The position numbers and the translations under genes are program-made. A stretch of DNA of 64,000 nt from contig CACVBU010000513.1 of the NCBI GenBank assembly GCA_902728285.1, forward strand, positions 41,702 to 105,701, in the 5' to 3' direction. Below, piece after piece: positions 22,373 through 35,272 of this stretch. How positions within the stretch are numbered: position 1 is the stretch's first letter; every line of letters starts with the position of its first letter. The notes beneath the pieces are model-generated. The model was not told the origin of the DNA, did not search any database, and worked only from the letters and a program-made list of their open reading frames with translations. The DNA comes from Clytia hemisphaerica. Taxonomy: Eukaryota; Cnidaria; Hydrozoa; Leptothecata; Clytiidae.

Positions 22373-25300
22373 TCAATCGAGCACTTCAAAATCAAAATGA
22401 AAATATGGTCTATGAACATCAATACATAAAAAGTCATTTTCATTTTCTTGATAAATGATAACAGGGCGACTAATCGCGTTTACATTTTTCACAGCCATCG
22501 CATTTGAGCGTTCAAAAATACGAAAATCTTTTTCCATTCTCCCAGTGAAGATAAACTCGTGTACTTTAAGGTATTTGGAAGGGTCGCCATTTGCTTCCTT
22601 CGTCAGGACAAATTCCTCCACCATACCCACGACACAATCGGTAAAAAGGACGAAAGACCCTTTTTTTACATGCAGATCATTCCCGGGGAGGTAACATGAC
22701 CTAAAGCTTTGGTAAACTTCAACATCTAAACCATCGGTTTGGGCTGCAACAATTACGAGGTCATCTGCTACATGTAAATTTTGGTCACCTCCACAACCAA
22801 TGAAGATGACAAGCGATGAAACATCATCTCCTAGCTCAACGCATTGTTTGGCATATATCTTGGCACCCTCAAGACTCGATACAACCTAGACAATGAAAGA
22901 TCATAATCCAATAAACTTTTTTCTGAATTAGTCTTGCTGGTCTTTCTTTATAACGTTTTTTCTAAAGACACTTACTTGACGCCGCATATTTGATTCTATG
23001 AGGCTTTCCAAAGTTAACAATTAAAACACTGTAAAAAGCTTGTTGAAACCTTTTCTTTCCATTATCGAAAATCACGATTTCACGTAGATTTTAAGTAGAG
23101 TTGTCAAAACTTTACCCAAACGAAGAATTAATCTTACCGCATTTCTGTCGTCTTCTTTGTGTCTCCAACGCAGCGGAACTCCTTTCAATGATCGAATCTC
23201 GCGTTCGATTTCATGCTTAGCATATGTAGCCTCAATGTTTTTGAAATTTGTTTGGATTGCAGTGTACCTGTGAAAAAATATTTAAAACTCAATATCAGAG
23301 TCAATAAAAAATTATCGGCAGAACGATGTATCCTTAGGGAAGAACTGAATTCTATGCATGCTTTATAATCAAGGAATTTTCAATATGATAATTGTACTAA
23401 GTGTGCGAATTCATTCGGAACTTTATACAATAATATTTTTGTTTGTTTGAATTAAAAGAACAAAATGAGAAAGTTTTGTATTTCTATTATATCATTATAA
23501 TATCCACAGGAAAAAATCATTGAATCACATGCGTGTGAATACTAAATTCCAGCCATGTGAAAGTATATGTTTCACACGCGAGTTACACGCGTGTGATCCT
23601 GCACAGATTCACATGGATGTGAAAATGTCAATCACATGATGATTTTTCACACGTGTGAAACCAAGTTTCCCACTTGTTAAACCTTAAATTACAAACTTGG
23701 TATTTCTCCTTAAAATCGAGAATCCCACGTGTTAAATCGAAAATCACAGTCAAGAAGCCCCCAACAGGTTCAATTTTCCGGCGTGTTAAATTGAAAATCA
23801 CGGGCAAGTTGCTCAAAACTGGTTCATGTTAATTTGATTTTCCGGCGTGTTAAATCGAAAATCACAGAGGAGGAGCCCCAAAACTGGCTCATGTTCATTT
23901 GGTTTTCCGGCGTGTTAAATCAAAAATCACAGAGGAGGAGGCCAAAACTGGCTCGTGTTAATTCGATTTTCCGGCGTGTTAAATCGAAAATCACGGGTAA
24001 GTTGCTCAAAACTGGTTCATGTTAATTTGATTTTCCGGCGTGTTAAATCGAAAATCACAGAGGAGGAGCCCAAAAACTGGCTCATGTTCATTTGGTTTTC
24101 CGGCGTGTTAAATAAAAAATCACAGAGGAGGAGCCCAAAAGTGGCTCGTGTTAATTTGGTTTTCCGGCGTGTTAAATCGAAAGGCACAAATGACGTGTTA
24201 GATCAAAAGTCGCAACCAAAAAAATTCTAAAATGTCGACCTGCTTGGAAATTTAAGACAGTTTTCTTTTAGGTAAAAAAAGCTCTAGAAGCTTTAACAAT
24301 AAATATTTAAGAGATATCCTACAAAAAAGTATACAGACTATCTAGATAAACACAAAGTGACGTGTGGTAAAAAATCACAAAAAAAAAAATAAATATCAAG
24401 CTAGATTTTCGTTTTTAAAAATCTTTAAAAAATATATACAGTATTTTTATAAATATAAACAAGATCTCGTAAAACAAAATTTACACACTTTTTAGAAAAA
24501 AATAAAACAGTATTTGTAAAATACATGAAATGTAAATAAATAACCATTTTTTCGTTTTTAAAAAACTATTTACCTGTTAGCCTTTTTACAAAGAACAAGA
24601 TTGTATTCAATCTTTACGAATTGGCTTGATTAATATTAAGTAATGAACTTGAAGACTAAATTTTATACAAACTGAAGAAACCTCACAGTAAAAAGGAGAA
24701 TATAATTTATAAATAGCGAAGCGAATTTTGACTGGTTTTCTCGATTTTTGTTGACGGACTCAAGGAAAAACGTTCCAAAGAATGTCGAAGGAAAAATATA
24801 GATATATCATGTTAATTTTTCTCAATGGTATGACCCAAGTCTGGTCGTTTGAACGTGAAGAAACAAAAAAGTTAACATTTAAGCTTAAAATTCGATATTA
24901 TGTGTATTCATTTTGGCAGGATTAAATTTTCGCCAAAATTTTAAAAATTGGCCGTCCGCCAAATTAAATGCCCGCCAAATTTAGGGACAAGCTGGAGTTT
25001 TTACAAGCTCTTATTTGATTTGGTAAGTCGTTAACCTGTAATAAAACAATTTTGTTACTTTTTCTAAAGAACGCGTCATCTCTGTTACTTTTAATGACCA
25101 ATTAGTGAAGTATCTTATAAAAACTCCAGAACATCCCCAAATTTAACAAAATCTTTTTAGGATAGAAATTCTATTGAAAATCAGCATTTTTAAGTTAAAA
25201 CCATTAAAATTTTAGATTTGCTAAAAATTCCCAACCTGCCAAATTAAATACCCGCCAAATTTTACAAAATATACCATCCGCCAAAATTTACCCTTTGGCC

Positions 25301-28300
25301 AACCGCCAAAATTAATACACTTAAGGTATTTAATACCAATATTGCTTTCCCGCTTTCTTTTAGACACATCACTGTACTGTATGTCAATCATATTTTACTT
25401 TTTACCTTTCTGACGCTTCAATATACCAGATTTCAATGCCCAAATTTTGTCGATGTAGAAGTCTGTATATTCCTTTATATGTTTCGCCAGTGGGAGCACC
25501 TTCTTCTGTTCAATTAGCCATCCTCCAAATAGTGTTCCAATCGTATCAGTGGAATGGCGCACCGACGTTTTGAAATCCGTTTTTGAAATGGTCGATAGTA
25601 AATCTTTCTTTGAAATAGGCTCTTCGGGCAGGGTTGGCTTCATAACGGTCATGAAAAAAGCAATGTTACGCAAGTCTTCGTCCGATAGATCTGAAATAGA
25701 TAAAGCTATAGTATAGAATATTTGACAGGTTTGATGAACACTACATAAAATCACCTTCGCCTTCTGATACAATATGACAGCCTGTTCTTTTTTTAGAAAA
25801 CAGGAAATTGAAAAGAAAACCTCAAACCAGACACCAATTTTCTCAGCAAGAATAGAGTGCAAATATGCCAATATTACCTTTCACTCCGTATTGCTCCGTC
25901 AGGCTTTGCGTCATGGATTCAAAAGGATCTTGTGACTCTTCTAAAAGCGAATTAAGCACTTTAACTTTAGCATAAATTTGAGCTATGTACTTACATGCAT
26001 TTTATAAGAATAGAAGGTGTAGCAAAAATCTAAGAACAAAACAATCCTATATTTTAGATTAGAAATGGCTTAAAAATGCTGATTTCAAGACCCCTCTAAG
26101 TCAATAAAGTGAATTCCTGTGATTAAGTGAATAAAGTAAGCATTTTAATAACATTTTAAAGAACATAAAAAAGCCTGAAAATCGTGAAAAATAAGCTAAC
26201 AGAGTGTAAAATTGTTAAAAACTTTAGTAAATGAATGAAATGCATTTTACCTTGCAGTTTTCTTTGTTGGGGTATTGGAGGGTAATCAGGAGACCCAACA
26301 TCGCTGATATCAGATTTTTCCTAAATGGTAAATTAAGCATTACTTGAAAATAGAATGATTGTATTTGCAAAGGAGGAAACTTAAAACTGTCCAAAAAAGA
26401 AGGCTAGAAATAAGAAAAAGTTAATGATCATACCTTTTCTGGTGTATTCCTTAGTGATTTGATCGGTGATTTGATCGGTGATGATGTTAGGGAAGCTGTT
26501 TCATCAGGATCAATTGCTTTATATTGATTGCCAAACTAAAAAAAGGAAAGAGTATAAGTATTTGAATTATAAACCTATATCATGAACTTTTTTTAAAGGG
26601 AGAAATTTTTCACTTTTCAAATCAAATTAAATTTGGAAAAAACTGCATTAGCTTTGCTAAGTTGAATCCCAATATTTGCCAAAATAAATGTTCTGTCACA
26701 TTCCTTTCTTTATGGTATAACAAAGATATCAAATTTCTTACTAAATCCTGAGAGAAAATATCAACTCGGTCGTCCTGTAAAATAGAATAATAAGAGTAAT
26801 TAGCCCTTTTCGCTGTTATTACATTAAGGAAAAATTATATTGAATATATAACCTCTGCAAAGTCTGCAAAATCAAACAATATCAAAAGAATAAAAAAAGT
26901 GGATCATATTTAGGATTTAAGTTCTTACCTCATCATTTTGAGTTGAAGTTTTCCTTTTCTCCTTCCTCTGTTTTGGTGTTTTCGGATATTCTTTCTTCTC
27001 TTTTGGATCCATACTCTATAAGGTTATGAAGGCAAGATATTTTCAGAAACTTAATCTAAACAAGCTGCTTCAAGTTGATTTAAAAAATCATCATATATCG
27101 TTTAATGATAACGCAAAAATCAAAAATAAAGTTCTGGTGCAAAATCTATTGACAATTGAATCATCAATGTTATCAATAATGTTTTTGTGTGAACTAGAAA
27201 TCAAGAATAAATCAAAGAAATTTTCAAGAAATATCGAACTCCTGAGCATTGCAAAAATTCTGCAAAAATCAGAAAAGCTAGATGAAAAATCGAGAAAATG
27301 TAAATAGCATTTTGAAAAAATATTTTTAGTACAATATTGCCATTTTGCATCAGTGTGCAAAATTTCATGAAAAATATAAATAAGCTCGAGAAATTTACCG
27401 TTTTCCGGCGAAAATATCCGGCGATTAGAAAGTTCCGGCTTAAAATTGACAATTAAAATGCTTGAATTGCTACAAATATACGAAATATAAAGTCCAAGAA
27501 TCTGCAAAAAAAGTCGGAATAGAATCAAAACTCATATAACAAAATGAATCAAAAAAGAAATCTCGAGAAAATGCCAAAAATCATCATTTTGAAAAGTATA
27601 ATTGATCATATTTATTGCCATTTTCCTTTCATTCATTTTGAGATTTTTGAAGTTGTTTTCTCTTTTCTTCTCTCTTCAATGAAAATCTCGATTTGTTTAT
27701 TTTCGGTTTTTCAAAAATTGGACTTCATGTTTTTTCTAATTCTTTGTCTCTAATGATTCTCGAGAAAATGCCAAAAAACCGGTTTTCCGGCATATTTCCG
27801 GCTCGGCCGGAAATGTTCGAAAATAAATTTTGGGAAGTCAAATAATTTTAACTAATCTAAAAAATCTCACAAAAATTTGATTTTTAAAGACGATTATTAC
27901 AAGTTTGTTGTTTATCTTGCTTTAATTCAAATTTCTTCAAAAAAGAAATGACACAATATTGCAGATTACAAAATCTGGTAACACATGACTTGCAAAATAA
28001 CATCTTAAAACACAAATATCTACTTACACTTTTCCTTATCTTTTTATTAGGACTACTTTCGGTTTTTTCTTTGTTTTTCTTTCTTTTATTAGCTGAATTA
28101 ATCTATGGTTGAACAAATTCATTAAATTAGAAATGGCCAATGGTCAAGTATACCTGTCATAATGAGGCCTGGCAAGTTTCCCAACAAGAAACACTAGAAC
28201 CTTAAGCACAGACCTTATTTTAAGTGGAAACAGTGTACAGTACTTAGATATGACTAAGCAAAATTTCTTTTGACATTTCAAGAATTTTTTTCTTTATGTC

Positions 28301-31152
28301 TGAAAGGTTCAACACCTTTGTTGAATCAGCCAAGATAAGAAGTAAATTTTTGCTAAAGTTTCAAAAACAGAAAAATGAGCCACAGCGAAAAATTGTCCAT
28401 GTACCTGAATATCTATGCCATCATTTGCTGTAGTGTTTGCATCTCCCTTTAAGACAGAAAAGGATAAAATTTCAACTCAAAGTGAACTTAGCCGATTTGA
28501 CGTTCCCATTTCTTCAAATGAGTCAAATAAATTCAAATATGGTGTCCTTCCAGTGTCTTCATTAAAAATGTCCAAAGTGTAGTAATTTAAACACATTTAA
28601 GGCAAAAATAATACAATTTACCCTGACATTCGCCAAAATTAGTTCTTGCCAAGATTGAAGAAAGAAAAAGAACTTTAAATTTGATGCAAAAATTGAAATA
28701 CCGTTACATTGTTTCCCAAATCAAGTTTTTTCCTGGCTTTCTTTTCGGGCTTTGATGCATTCTTTGTTGGAGCCTATAATCCAAGTAAGTACATTACATT
28801 ACATTAACTGTCAACTTGTCCTTATTAATCCTACAAAGAACAGTAGAGACCTAAAAGGGGACTTTGAATGAATTAATTGAGCTGCTAGAATACATTGTTT
28901 AAGAAAAGCTGCAAAAATGGTTTACCTCATAGTCCCTCCCACCACGAACTGCTCTTCTTCTTTCGCTCATGATTTTGACGATTTTCTTCCTGATGGTCTT
29001 CTCTTCCAGGTATTTCAAAATTGGAATTTTTTGTAAGTCTTTCACAAAATCAGTAAGTTCTTCAATATTGCTTTGGCTTTCCTTTGAAAAAGTTGGCAAA
29101 GAATTACCAGTCCATTTTCTAGCAACTTGATTCCTGATAGTTGTTTGTCTAAAAGAAAAAGGTAGAATTATTCTTAATTTCACTTTAATAATTGGGTTCA
29201 ATGTATTCATTATCTGTCTTTTATCTCAGTCAGTGTCAATAAATATATATAAGTAAAAAGTATAAACAATGACATATTTTTCTTGACAACAAAGATGGGA
29301 TGACAAGAAATCTCAAGAATCTTTAGTTTTTGCAATACATGGTGGATTTGAAGAATTTTCCTAAGTTCAGGATAAAACACACTAATTCTTTTTTGCTAAT
29401 TTGCTAATTTTGTCTATGGAGAATATGGCCTTTCTAAGATCACAGAATGTTGAAACTAAATTACCTACCTTATTACACTTATATATCTACTCATGTTATT
29501 AACACGAATTGGTTACCCTCGTGTTAATAGACCTTTTGCAAATCACAAAGTCATGTTGAATAATTAAAAACTCCAGCATTAGAACAATAACACATGGAGT
29601 ACATAATTAGTAAAACAGTGTAATAAATTTTTCTTGTCATTGTTTTGATGGTGGAGTTTTTAATTATTCAACATGAAATACAAAATTTGAGCTAAGGTAG
29701 TTTTCAAAAATCCTGCCTCTTGCGTTAATTAATTGTCGCACTCATTTTCCCCGCGTTATATACTTGATAAGTTATATAAGTGTAATAAGGTATCTTCAAT
29801 GTGATCCAAACTGTTACAATATTGCAATTTGCAAAAAGGTATACAATCATCTACTTACTGCATATTCTCAATGTGATTTTGCACTTTTGCCCTGCATGGT
29901 GTCATTGGCACAGGTTTATCAGTTGTCAAATTTGGATAAACAGATTTAAATACAAGTATCTGCCTGGCAGTGAGCCCCATTTTGTCCAGTGTAAGAAATT
30001 GATCATCTGTTGTTATCAATGTGTATAGTAATTGTCCATCCATTTGTTGTGCTAATTAGATAAAATTAATGGATAATAGTTTGGCATCAGCGGAAAATAA
30101 ATATCAATATAGAACTTTGGCCAAAAGCGAAGGTCTATTGAATAAGAAATTACAACAGGACACATTACTTGCCCTCAAATGAGCCCCCCCCAGCAAAACC
30201 CCTCATCACGCCAAAAAATTCTCCATCGCACATAACAAAAATTGCTAAAATTTGTCATAAAAAAATAGCCCAAACCATGCATCACTTCTCAAATTTTTGC
30301 CTTATCATGAATCACGCCGAAGTCTTGATCATGTCAAAAAAGTTTTCAAATCACGCCATCACCCCAAAAAAAAGTCCCAATCACACCATCAATCACGCAA
30401 ACTGCTGGGGGTGAGTTCTCAAATGAAAAAAAAAAAGATCTTTGGGAGCAATTTTAAAAATTATTCTACAATGTTTGAGTCTCCTCAGTCTTTTAGCTGC
30501 TCTGAAAAAAAGCCAGTGTGGAATACATGTTTTTTTTTTTATAAGCAAGTGTATGCCCCTTCGTCAGGCTCGAGTATGCTTAAGCTTTCAAAGCATCCAG
30601 ACATAGAATATGCTTATTATATGCTTAAGAATTATCATGCTTTTGATTCACCCAACCAAATTTTTTAGTAAAATCTTTAAAATTTTGTTAATATTCGATT
30701 CAAAAAGCATTTAAATTTTTGAGCAGTGGAATGTGGCTAGCCGTGGAATGTCTTTTTTTACTTGACCACTTGCAAACCTTTTGAATAAAAAGAGATTGAA
30801 TACTTGAAAAATATTTCAGGCTAGCGTATATGCTTATGTTATGCTTAGGAAATCTGCAAATCTGAGCCTTCATATGCTTATAAGCGTTATGCTTATAAAA
30901 AAAAAACATGTATTTGTCCAATTTTTCATTATTTCCCTATTATCCTACATTTTCTCTGCATAAGATGGAGGATAGAATACGAGATATAGGAGAATCTATT
31001 CTGTAAGACTTACATTTTTTTAATAAAAAAAGTAACTTACCAACAAGGTGGTCTGCCACGTCGGGGGGAAGGACGTCTGTCAACATGGTGGAAACCTCTT
31101 CAGTATTGAGGTTTAGTAAATTTTCAGTAGGCACTTTGTTTCGCATTGACAT
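22373..31152 (-). CDS. 15-exon gene, SAM-like N-terminus, otherwise unidentified
   Basis: Exons by GT..AG and reading phase, minus strand: 31152-31041, 30051-29859, 29148-28926, 28773-28708, 28446-28405, 28102-28028, 27015-26929, 26774-26742, 26535-26434, 26320-26251, 25940-25878, 25690-25399, 24624-24574, 23267-23138, 22885-22373. All 14 junctions keep frame and total 684 codons including TGA, which strongly supports a real gene. Residues about 12-76 resemble a SAM domain (TEEVSTMLTDVLPP ... MDGQLLYTL ... GLTARQILVFKSVYP). Residues about 100-180 are helical and basic, ending RRRAVRGG. Residues 180-330 are Lys/Ser/Pro-rich and probably disordered, with nuclear-localisation-like runs (NKRKKNKEK). 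The C-terminal ~210 residues look folded (GCGGDQNLHVADDLVIVAAQ). I do not recognise a family. It starts 665 bp from the divergent transposase gene. Confidence 0.75.
23517..24200. repeat. ~65-bp tandem array with cacacg palindromes
   Basis: About seven copies of ttttccggcgtgttaaatcg followed by aaaatcacagaggaggagcc-like sequence repeat every ~65 bp. The left edge (23525-23650) carries palindromic acacgcgtgt/acacgtgtga motifs. The opening segment aatcacatgcgtgtga matches, inverted, the end of the array at 39730-40640. It lies in the intron between exons 13 and 14 of the SAM-like gene. Confidence 0.8.
24905..25318. repeat. Degenerate MITE with ccgccaaatt motifs
   Basis: The ends tgtattcattttggcagg and ccgccaaaattaatacac are imperfect inverses. 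The interior repeats ccgccaaatt many times. The motif set resembles the MITE at 34321-34652, suggesting a shared family. Confidence 0.5.
29468..29790. repeat. MITE with CCTTATTACACTTATATA ends, TA duplication
   Basis: ccttattacacttatata at the left pairs with tatataagtgtaataagg at the right, flanked by TA on both sides. The interior carries a second nested hairpin (29552-29675). Its ends match those of 568-757. It lies in an intron of the SAM-like gene. Confidence 0.75.
29552..29675. repeat. Nested hairpin MITE (catgttgaataattaaaaac)
   Basis: catgttgaataattaaaaac plus tccagcat is the inverse of the right arm ending gtttttaattattcaacatg. Related termini appear at 32734-32873 and near 34015-34115, so at least three copies of this family are in the window. 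Confidence 0.65.
30179..30417. repeat. atcacgcc-repeat MITE, copy 1
   Basis: It begins gagccccccccagcaaaacc and ends aactgctggggg. The interior repeats atcacgcc/catcacgc. It is the same family as 35046-35272, which is better preserved. It lies in intron 1 of the SAM-like gene. Confidence 0.65.
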
Positions 31153-31816
31153 GTTTGGTGCAATTTTTTGTCTTCTTGGTTTGACTTTTTTCTTGGTACA
31201 AGTTAAAATTAAAAGTCAAAGCCGAAAGCCGTGCACGTGTAGCTGAGCGATGTTTTGATAAAATCTATAGAAACAAATTCTTCCCGATATTTAAAAATTA
31301 CAGACCAAAAAAGGATTCAAATAATTGTGTCAATTATTGTGTGAAGTGCTTGTTCGGAAGAAATTTAAAACTTTAGAATGACAAAAAATCATAAAACAGA
31401 TCAATTCTAAACATAATGTTAATTTTCTGGGTTTCATTCAGTATAATTCTCAAAATCATTTATGTTTGCAGCGGTCTGTAATTTTTATCTTGAAATTTTT
31501 AAACGTGGTCACTTTACTCAGTCTTTCGGATGAATATTTAATTTAGGAAGTAAAACCATTACAATGAATTTGAATTTGGCGCTTTGAGCCGCTGATTGGC
31601 TTATTCGGCTTGATTGCATCATATTTTCGACATTTGACCAATCAAATTGATTCGAAATTTTGTTTTTGGTAAAGATAAGATGGTAGGGTATTTTCATCCA
31701 AGATTTTCTGTTGCTGGTTTCAAAAAGTCATCGTTTGCTATTGAAGATTGATTCGATTTTTCATTACACAATTAACTGTCATTTTTATAACAACACAACC
31801 ACAAACAATCATCATC
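31153..31816. promoter_or_regulatory. Divergent intergenic promoter region
   Basis: The 664 bp between the start codons of two oppositely oriented genes must hold both promoters if both are transcribed. A CCAAT-type motif occurs as gattgg near 31594 and as gaccaat near 31637, which is suggestive only. A tttataa lies about 30 bp upstream of the plus-strand ATG. No experimental start can be inferred. Confidence 0.4.
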
Positions 31817-32440
31817 ATGTCAAAACGAAAGTTATCTTGGCAAAAACACGAAATTCTACCTTGCTGGTGCTCTGATTCACTAATGCAGCCTCACAAACAC
31901 TGCCCATGTATCAATTGTGGAAAAAAAGCTGTGAGTAGGTCAACAGAGGAAAGACATCGCACACAATATGCTTTGATAGACAATCAGAATAACGTTAATG
32001 ACGAGGAAACAAGGACTTCTTCAGATGGTTCAGACGATGAGGCAGTCGAGGAAGAAGTTCAAAGTGATTCTTCTTCTTCTTATGTTGCTGAAGAAATACA
32101 GGCTGATTGCCAAGAACTTATTTCAGATTATGATTCTGTAGACAATAATGCTCAAAGTGAAGATAATACTACCTTCAGTTGTGAACCAGAAGATCATCTG
32201 GATGATGATGATGATGATGATGACGATATCAATGTCGATAATGGGATGGAAATAGAAGGCGATGGTGCAGAAGAAAATGGTTATCGTAGGTAAATCTATT
32301 ATGTATTATATAATTCTTTTTGTTTCATATCCCAGTCTGGGAAACAAAGGCATGTACGCGGTGTACGTCCGATGTATACCCCTTTTGCTATAAAATCACG
32401 ATCAATGTTTATGTCATGTTGGATAATTATTTGAAGTATG

Positions 32441-33946
32441 TATCCAGACGATCTCAGTCGAACAGAATCCACGATCGAACCAGTCGAACCAAATCGAACC
32501 CAATCGACCGATCGAAATGCGATTGTCAAACGCAATCGAATCTCAATCGATAGTCAAAATTCTGGGTAATATTCGATTGGTTAGATTGTTGTTCGACTAC
32601 ATTCGATTATTGCTTCCTAATCCTAATCGTTTTATAGGAGCAAATTACGACTGAGAGCAGTGAAATTTAACACAGACACCCTTGAGAGAATAAACTCTAT
32701 TGGCTTTCAATAGACCTTTTTTCGAAGAGGAGGTCCTGTTGAATATATAATTATGTAGTCCAGCCATAAAAACAATGATAGAGCCATGCATAATTACTGT
32801 ATCATGCAAATTGTAATAATTATGCATGGCTTTATCATTGTTTTTCTGCTGGACTACATAATTATTCAACAGGGTGGGCTCTTTGAAAAAAGGTCTATAG
32901 TCAGTGAAGCTGGAACCTCGATTTTTGAGGATTACGATTTTACCAGCTTTTTAGCGATTTTTGCCTCGCTAACCCAAATCTCGCAACCTCTTTATCTTAA
33001 AGGATGATCGAAATTAGAGTTTTTCAGCGTTCCGAAAAAAACGCAAAGCAGAAATTTTTTCATCTTCACAGGATCGATTGTCAACAACAAAATACATCTT
33101 TTGGTCTTTGGGTTTGTTTCTGACGTTTTTCCTTCAAAGAATATCGATCACTTTCCTTTTCCCCTTGAGCGCGCGAGAAAAAAATGATTAGCTCTCATTC
33201 TCGCGCGGGCGAATAAAGATGAGGCGGCAATCTTGCACTGAGGGTGCTACTTAGTTTCCGCCCTATTTTACGCCCACCATAGAATGGTCCAAATACGGGG
33301 GTATTCCAAATGATAAACGATGTCGTTCTGTAAGTGTTTTATTTTCTGATAGATACAAATAATATATTGAATACTATTAACTTATTTATTTAAAAATTTT
33401 TGAGCCCAAATTTAAATATCTGGTTAAATAAAAAACAAATGACAGCAGTTCTGTTTTTCCCTCAAACCCCCGGGAAAAGTTTTTTTGCCGACTCAGCTAT
33501 TTTACAAATTTCGGAAAAGAACTCCCATAGGAATTCCGATTCATAACCCGATTGGTTCATTTCAGAACGGCTTCAAGAAAGTCATAATGGCAGATAATTT
33601 TAAAAGTTTCTCTGAGTAAATGTGTGTAATTTATTGATGTTGATGGCTTGTTGATTCTTTAAAGAAAAAAGATAACAGGTATAGCTTTTTCTAATCCTGG
33701 AATATCGAGGTTCCAGCTACACTGATAGTTTCCAATTCCAAAAGTAACCACAGAACTTCCTAATCCTAATCGAACGCAATCGAACATCAATCAAACACAA
33801 TCGAATATCAATCAAATCTTAAAATTGCGGTAATATTCGATTGAGATTCGATTGCGTTCGACAATCAAATTTCAATCAGTCGGTTGCATTCGATTTGGTT
33901 CGACTGGTTCGATCGTCGATTCCGTTTGATTGGGATCGTCTGGATG
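32441..33946. repeat. 1.5-kb inverted-repeat element with cgatcgaacc motifs
   Basis: tatccagacgatc at the left is the inverse of gatcgtctggatg at the right, with tatg duplicated outside (32437-32440, 33947-33950). Both ends carry dense aatcgaac repeats for about 150 bp. It sits in the first intron of the transposase gene. No transposase frame. Confidence 0.7.
32711..32897. repeat. 187-bp hairpin MITE
   Basis: tagaccttttttcgaagagg pairs with the inverse near 32880-32897, and inner arms ttgaatatataattatgtag / ctacataattattcaac and atgcataatta / taattatgcat continue to the centre. The whole copy can fold back on itself. It is nested within 32441-33946. Confidence 0.75.
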
Positions 33947-34320
33947 TATGGATAATGGGTCTTAGGACCTTTTGATACTTAAAATATAGATAGATAAAAT
34001 TAAAAAATCCAGCTGACTCCAGCATCAAAACAATGACAAGAAAATTTAGCACACACTTTTACTGGCAGCTAATTATTAATTAGTTAGTTAGTTTCTAATA
34101 TTATTCAACATGAAATTGTGATTAGGCAGCCATCGAAAAATTGTTCTGTTCGCGTCACCACCTCTGCTCTCAAGAAAAATAAATTGAGTTCCTGGCACAG
34201 TTTTCAAAAACCCAGAAATCTTTCCGAACGCCCACCCGTCTGCACTTTTAACACCCTTTGCGACATGAACAGAGCAATTTTTAAATGGTTGCCTTGGCTC
34301 AAAATTTTCTAATAGTACTA

Positions 34321-34652
34321 CCTTAAAGGAAGAAATTTTGGCGGGAATTTAATTTGGCGGATGGCCAAAAAAGTTTTTTCAGAGGGAATTTAATTTGACG
34401 GATGGACGAAAAAACTAAATTTGGTGGGAATTTAATTTAGTGGTCGCTTAAAAATTTAACCTTAAGATGGCGTCAAAACAGCGAAAAAATAGCAAAAACA
34501 CCTTAAAAGAGATCATATTTTCAAAATGTTTAATTTGGCGGGAATTTAATTTGGCGGATGGCGGGAAAAAGAAATTTTGGCGGGAACTTAATTTGGCGGA
34601 TTTCCGCCAAATCCGCCAAATTTTCTTTCCGCCAAAATTTCTTCCTTTAAGG
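34321..34652. repeat. MITE with CCTTAAAGGAAGAAATTTTG ends, TA duplication
   Basis: ccttaaaggaagaaattttg at the left pairs with caaaatttcttcctttaagg at the right, with TA at 34319-34320 and 34653-34654. The interior repeats ggcgggaatttaatttggcg. The overlapping plus and minus open frames here are repeat artefacts. Confidence 0.8.
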
Positions 34653-35045
34653 TACTTTTTTAGGATCTTGCACAAGAAATTATGTTTAGCGGACTGAATT
34701 TTATCATACTGATTTTCTACCAATGGCAGCAGCCAAGAATGGTAAAAGTATGCTAGGAAAAACAGTTCAAGTTACTGACAAAATTTAATTTTGCTGCCAT
34801 CCCCCAAATTAAAAAATTCAAGATGGGTTTGCCCTGTGAGTCAGAGATATTGGGCTCAAAATTCTGATTTCAGCACTGTCCCTTACTAAAATAAAAACAA
34901 TTTTAGAAAGTTGTGCATTTTATTTCCAAAAAAAAAGTGACAAGTGAAAGAACAAACATAAAAAAATTACATTGGCTGTTTTATCAAGTGTCATTTGGAG
35001 GCAGGGGGGGGTTGGTACTAAAGTCTCAGACATATATGAGTGTTA

Positions 35046-35272
35046 TATGAGGCCCCCCCCAGTGGCACCCCTAATCACGCCATCACGCAAAAAAATTTTC
35101 TCCATCACGCATCACGAAAACTGCTAAAATCACACATCACGCCTCAAATTTTTGCCCTATCACGCATCACGCCAAAATCTTGATCACGCCATCACGCCAA
35201 AAAAATCTCTCATCACGCAAGAAAAAAGTCCCAATCACGCCATCACGCAAACCGCTGGGGGGGCCTCTTATA
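35046..35272. repeat. atcacgcc-repeat MITE, copy 2
   Basis: The left end gaggcccccccccagtgg-like and the right end ccgctgggggggcctc are inverted. The interior is about a dozen atcacgcc/catcacgc units. It lies in the intron between exons 1 and 2 of the transposase gene. Related to 30179-30417. Confidence 0.7.

Noticed and set aside
25395-25400. Stop codon TAA as the end of a separate gene at 25690-25395
   Set aside because: A donor GTAAAAT begins at 25398. Using it joins exons 25690-25399 and 24624-24574 in frame and carries on to a longer product, which fits better than ending there.
27091-27528. 145-residue minus-strand frame between exons of the SAM-like gene
   Set aside because: Hydrophobic translation of AT-rich intron DNA. 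The phase-consistent splice model skips it without loss.
30179-35272. Regular atcacgcc repeats considered as a CRISPR-like array
   Set aside because: The repeats are short, contiguous and lie inside eukaryotic inverted-repeat elements with no spacers of constant length.
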